A stretch of DNA of 64,000 bases from NCBI GenBank assembly GCA_025617375.2, contig JAMYGW020000012.1, positions 930,001-994,000 on the forward strand, written 5' to 3'. The notes beneath the pieces are model-generated. The model was not told the origin of the DNA, did not search any database, and saw only the letters and a program-made list of their open reading frames with translations. The stretch's first letter is position 1, and each line of letters starts with the position of its first letter. This DNA comes from Acarospora socialis (Eukaryota > Ascomycota > Lecanoromycetes > Acarosporales > Acarosporaceae). Shown here piece by piece: positions 60,166-64,000 of this stretch. The position numbers were made by a program, and so were the translations under genes.

Positions 60166-61129
60166 CTTCCAATTGCTGGACTTTGAGAATGGTGCTGATG
60201 GATCGTAGAGAACCTTGTGCGATTCTGCCCCGCCGGGAGAAGATCGTGCTTGCCTATGATTTAGTGACGCCATACCAACACCGGGATGGGATATTTGATG
60301 AGAAGATATATTCACGACCGCGTTTGGCAAGTATTTGAGTGGGTATCGGGATATGGATAGACCGTCTCCTGTCTATAAGGGCCTGTTTTGGAAGCGCGAC
60401 TCATTGTGGGTTTGGAAGTCTCTGATAGAGGATCACTGTGTAATTTGAGGTTCTCTCGTGAAGTATTATAGTGGAAAGTTCACATCTCGTTACTCATATG
60501 CGAGGAACACTGTGCTGTGCCATAGCTGAGTTTCTATCAAGCTTACCTTATAATGGATGAACATTCTCAGAATGACAAAGGCTGGTCACGACAGCAGGTG
60601 TGCGGTCAACTTTCCCCCGAGTTACATGATGTGTAGATTTGAAGTAAGATGGTGCCAAAGAACGGAGATGTTTCGCCCGCTTTACTAGGCGCTGTGTCTT
60701 GAAGAAAACCCATTGCCAGAAAGCTGGAGATTCTGGTACGATACTTTTTCTCTCAATTATTCGCTTCCGGCGCGCTTCACTTCATGCGTACCCTGCTCTC
60801 ACATGACAGTTTGATTTCCATGACCTACCCCATTCTCCTTTTCGGATCACGTTGGCTTGATAAGATTTGAGCATGGAGTACTGAGGTGGTCGCAATTAGG
60901 CGTACCTGAGGCAAAATACTGTGAGCTCAGAAAATGTCCACGACAGAAGATACACCCTCCTACACGAGTCGGCGGAACTGAGAAAATGGCTTTGAGGGCG
61001 GTGTTGCTAAGCTACCTAAGCATAATCCACAACCGCGCCCACTGCTTGTGAGCTTCAAATCACAGTCCCAAAGATATCACAAGGAAGATGTGCTGCGAGC
61101 AATAAAGAAGTTTGTAGCTTCGAACACGC
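60166..61129. other. Intergenic region, nothing recognised
   Basis: About 1 kb of unique sequence between convergent genes; no gene, RNA or repeat supported. Confidence 0.5.
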
Positions 61130-62041
61130 TCAAACGCTGGCCTTCAATTCCCCCAGCTTCTTGTCTGGCGTCTCCCACACGACCCCATTCCCACTCCCAC
61201 AGCACCCGTATGACACATATGTGGCGTTACATGGACAGGCGATTCGATCCCCGTTACCGGCGAAGAAGCCCGTGGTGTCGTCCGTGACTATAGGGACAGT
61301 GTTTGAGCCATCAGAAACCTGATTGACCCCTATTCGGTCAACCGTTTTAGGCACACTTTGGATGGTTGTACACGAGCCGGAGAACTGGACCATCGACCCG
61401 CTTGTACCACCGACTGGTTGGGCCGTGCACTTGCACTGACCTGTGGACCTGGACGAACACTGTTCCGTGATAGCCGAGCAACCGCCTCCGCACATGCCCT
61501 TCTGAGTAGCATCCAATGACCTAGGGATAGGATGACTAGATGGTTCTGTACGGGCCAGTATAGTCCTCGAACCGTATGAGTCTTGACGCATCACGTCGAG
61601 CACGGCGACGGCCTCCCTGACGGTTGCTTCATCAAAGATGCTCAACCATCCGGCCCGACCTCTGTTGGCGCACTCGCAGTGATTTTGACAGTAGTCTTGG
61701 AAGTTTTGCCAGAGTATTTGATTGGTCTCGAGTCTTATAGTGCCGGCGTTGGGGCACTCCACGCGAGTATAAGGAGCATCACAAAGGCAGCCGACAGTAG
61801 GCCGGCCGGCAACCCGACCACATAGCTGCTCCAAGCTATCGAACAAGGATCGAGGGGGCCCTAAGGCAGGCCAATCCCTGGCTGGAGGGAGTGGTCGAAA
61901 TAGACAGTTGAGGTTGTGGTCCACGTTTTTCCGAGGCTGAAGCTTGAAGTCTGTTGCAACGGCCGCTGTAACGCGAAGAAGTATAGAGGTGCAGCAGAGG
62001 AGTATCAAGAGGTCTGCAGTCGCTAATCTGAAGAACGGCAT
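61130..62041 (-). CDS. Cysteine-rich secreted protein, 303 aa
   Basis: Predicted extracellular protein. Signal peptide MPFFRLATADLLILLCCTS with cleavage near VTAAVA. About 18 Cys in the mature part, in two groups: an N-terminal domain (LNCLFRPLP, LEQLCGRV, VGCLCDAPYTRVECP, DYCQNHCECANRG) and a C-terminal domain (GMCGGGCSAITEQCSS, QCKCTAQP, GSCTTI, ACPCNATYVSYGCCGS). The C-terminal pattern resembles uncharacterised fungal secreted proteins I know from several ascomycetes, without a known function. Single exon. The preceding frame (62044-62466) ends 3 nt before this start. Confidence 0.75.
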   Translation of the reverse strand: MPFFRLATADLLILLCCTSILLRVTAAVATDFKLQPRKNVDHNLNCLFRPLPPARDWPALGPPRSLFDSLEQLCGRVAGRPTVGCLCDAPYTRVECPNAGTIRLETNQILWQNFQDYCQNHCECANRGRAGWLSIFDEATVREAVAVLDVMRQDSYGSRTILARTEPSSHPIPRSLDATQKGMCGGGCSAITEQCSSRSTGQCKCTAQPVGGTSGSMVQFSGSCTTIQSVPKTVDRIGVNQVSDGSNTVPIVTDDTTGFFAGNGDRIACPCNATYVSYGCCGSGNGVVWETPDKKLGELKASV

Positions 62042-62043
62042 TT

Positions 62044-62466
62044 CTACTCCCTGATATTACCTGCTCTTGTACATCGACAACCTCGGAAAGGCAGCACGGC
62101 ATCTTTAAAGGCTGCCTCCATGTCAGGATGGCTGGCTGAGTCGTCTGCGGAAATGGTCTCTGAAGCTTTTATGATTGTCGCCAATAAATGAAGCGCTTTT
62201 AGAGCCGCCGAGCCGTGCCTGTCGTGCACGGTTATCATCGCAGCTGTTTCCAGCGTTTTACACAGCCATCGGAACTTTTGTGAGAGTATGAACCGAGTTC
62301 GTTCCCAAGGTGATTGAAAGTCATTCGATAGCTCGCCAATTGAAACACCTATTGCCTTGAGAGAACCCATCAGCACAAAATACCGGTTATGGAAAGATAT
62401 AGTTAAGGTACACGGTAAAGCCCTTGAACTGCCTGAATGGCAGGTTGAATAGGAATTATAGGTCAT
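62044..62466 (-). CDS. Doubtful short frame upstream of the Cys-rich gene
   Basis: A 140-aa frame, or about 108 aa from MGSLKAIGVSIGEL. It has a mixed, helical composition (WERTRFILSQKFRWLCKTLE) and no motif I recognise. It ends 3 nt upstream of the next start, so it may be the 5' leader of that transcript, a remnant, or a small separate gene. Coding status is weakly supported. Confidence 0.3.
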   Translation of the reverse strand: MTYNSYSTCHSGSSRALPCTLTISFHNRYFVLMGSLKAIGVSIGELSNDFQSPWERTRFILSQKFRWLCKTLETAAMITVHDRHGSAALKALHLLATIIKASETISADDSASHPDMEAAFKDAVLPFRGCRCTRAGNIRE

Positions 62467-62694
62467 GCGATGTGTTTATGGGACGCTGAGAAAGTCAAAT
62501 AGGCTGAGTATTGGCTTGCCCGTTGCGTCGCCATCATTGTTGTCCTGTACAGCGGGGGTGCGGGGTTGGCAACTTGAAAGGCGGAAGCATTACAGTGCTC
62601 AACGCAAGTTGGTCAGATAAAGCTTCAAGGACCTATCCGCTGGCAGAAAGGAACGTGTTGGCTCAGAGTGTGCGGCACGGTCTAAATGTTGGCT

Positions 62695-64000
62695 ATGGCG
62701 CTCAATGTGCAGAGCAATGACTACAGCAACGAGTCCAACAGTCCACCATTCAAGGTGACTTGGCAGTGTGAGACAACGTGTTCGCGTTGCTAATGTGGAT
62801 CATGATATAGCTAAAGAATCCCGAGCTACTTCACCAACAGTCATTTGTAGATGGGAAATGGGTCGAGTCAATATCAAAAGAACGATTTGACGTTCTCGGT
62901 TCAGCCCTAGATCCACCCGCCCACGCCCATACTGACTCTCACCGCAGACCCGGGCACCGGCAAACCATGGGCGTCATGCCCGACCAATACTGTGGAAGAC
63001 GTCAACACTGCCGTGCAGAGCTCACACAACGCCTTACAGACTTATAAGCTACTCAACCCCCGCGCACGCGCCAAGCTGCTCATGAAATGGAACGATCTCA
63101 TCACTGACTCTCGGGACGATCTTGCTATGATCCTCGTGTATGAAACCGGCAACCCCTAGCTGAAGCCTACGGAGAGATTGACTACGCCCTCGGCTTCACG
63201 TGGTGGTTCGTGGGCGAGGCCGAGCGGATCCAGGGTACCGTCTCCATGCCCGCGGCCCCGAACCGGCGGGTCATCACCATCAAGCAACCCATCGGCGTCG
63301 CTGTTGCACTGGTCCCATGGAACTTCCCTGTCGCCATGGTGTTGCGCAAAGCGGGCGCCGCCCTGGCCGCGGGCTGTACCCTCATCGTCAAACCCTCGCC
63401 GGAAACGCCTCTTAGCTGCCTCGCACTCGCACACTTGGCGGCACAGGCGGGGTTTTCCCCTGGTGTATTCAACGTGCTGACGACGGACTTGGAGAATACG
63501 CCCCGGTTCAGTGAGGCGTTATGTAAGCACCGCCTGGTCAAGAAAGTCACCTTCACCGGATCCACGGCCGTCGGCAAGATCGTGGCGCGGCATTGTGCCG
63601 AAGGTCTGAAGAAGGTGACGCTCGAACTTGGTGGCAACTGTCCGTTTATCGTTTTCGACGACGCGGACCTACAGCAGGCCCTCGATGCGCTCATGCTGTT
63701 GAAGTGGAGACATGCTGGCCAGGCTTGCATAACCGCGAACAGAGTCTATGTACACAGTAGCGTTATCGACGAGTTCACACAGATGCTCACCGACGCCACG
63801 AAGAAGCTCAACATAGGGCACGGCGCCAAGGACGGCACCACCATGGGCCCTGTCACCACGCCGCGCGGTATAACCAAAGCTATGAATCAAGTCTCTGATG
63901 CCTTGAATCTCGGCGCAAGGGTCGTGTTGGGCGGAGGACCAGTCCGGGACCGCCCCGGCTACTTCTTCCCTCCGACCATTCTCACGAACATGGCAGCAAA
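62695..64000 (+). CDS. Succinate-semialdehyde-type aldehyde dehydrogenase, partial, with apparent frameshift
   Basis: NAD(P)-dependent aldehyde dehydrogenase, closest by eye to succinate-semialdehyde dehydrogenase of the GABA shunt. Exons 62695-62754, 62811-62898 and 62948 onward, with introns of 56 and 49 nt, join in phase (KNPELLHQQSFVDGKWVES, DPGTGKPWASCP). Reading runs to YETGNP near 63,160, where one base appears to be missing; the frame then continues LAEAYGEIDYALGFTWWF to the window edge. Catalytic features after that point are present: PWNFP, FTGSTAVGK (NAD fold), the general-base Glu in LELGGN, and the nucleophile in GQACITANR. About 410 of roughly 490-500 residues are inside the window. 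The break could be a real inactivating change or an error in a C-run. Confidence 0.75.

Overview
The window is nuclear DNA of a filamentous ascomycete (Pezizomycotina). Host genes carry short introns, mostly 49-90 nt, with GT..AG borders and CTAAC/CTGAC-like branch sites. Intergenic spaces are compact and GC is near 50%. One long AT-rich block of damaged transposons interrupts this. A Dothideomycete-type genome would fit, but I cannot fix the class from sequence alone. Exon models were built by hand from splice signals and reading-frame phase, and family names come from recognised motifs; no search was run.

Left arm (1-16.5 kb): the N-terminal part of a Myb/telobox DNA-binding protein (minus, running off the left edge); a GDT1-type Ca2+/Mn2+ transporter; about 3.3 kb without genes that holds a degenerate repeat array and a hairpin; an unrecognised 330-aa protein; a BTB protein; a 2.3-kb gene-poor stretch; a single-pass membrane protein; and a small secreted protein.

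Centre (16,475-39,860): one 23.4-kb AT-rich block that resolves completely into nested insertions. The outer element is a TIR DNA transposon of about 4.2 kb: 35-bp terminal inverted repeats, TA on both sides, and a relic integrase-like transposase. Two LTR elements inserted into it. Copia element A (minus, TSD ATATA) carries Copia element B (plus, same family, TSD ATAAA) and a chromodomain Gypsy element C (plus, TSD ATAAT). A short gag-only LTR element D (TSD CATAT) sits directly in the transposon. All are broken fossils. The block lacks CpG and nearly lacks CpC/GpG, yet keeps plentiful CpA. That is not the usual RIP pattern, and the bias stops at the outer TIRs.

Right arm (39.9-64 kb): a HOL1/DHA1-type MFS transporter, an F-box protein, a 528-bp MITE-like foldback with 12-bp minisatellite arms, a secreted Vps62-like protein, a septin-like GTPase, a long annexin, GPI2 of GPI-anchor synthesis, a small MAPEG-family membrane protein, a small anchored secretory protein, a cysteine-rich secreted protein, and a succinate-semialdehyde-type aldehyde dehydrogenase that carries an apparent one-base frameshift and runs off the right edge.

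The host genes do not form an evident pathway or biosynthetic cluster. Three or four encode secretory or surface proteins (secreted proteins on both sides of the AT-rich block, Vps62-like, Cys-rich), and GPI2 serves surface anchoring, but I see no shared regulation. The most unusual signal is the mutation spectrum of the AT-rich block together with its cleanly readable insertion history.
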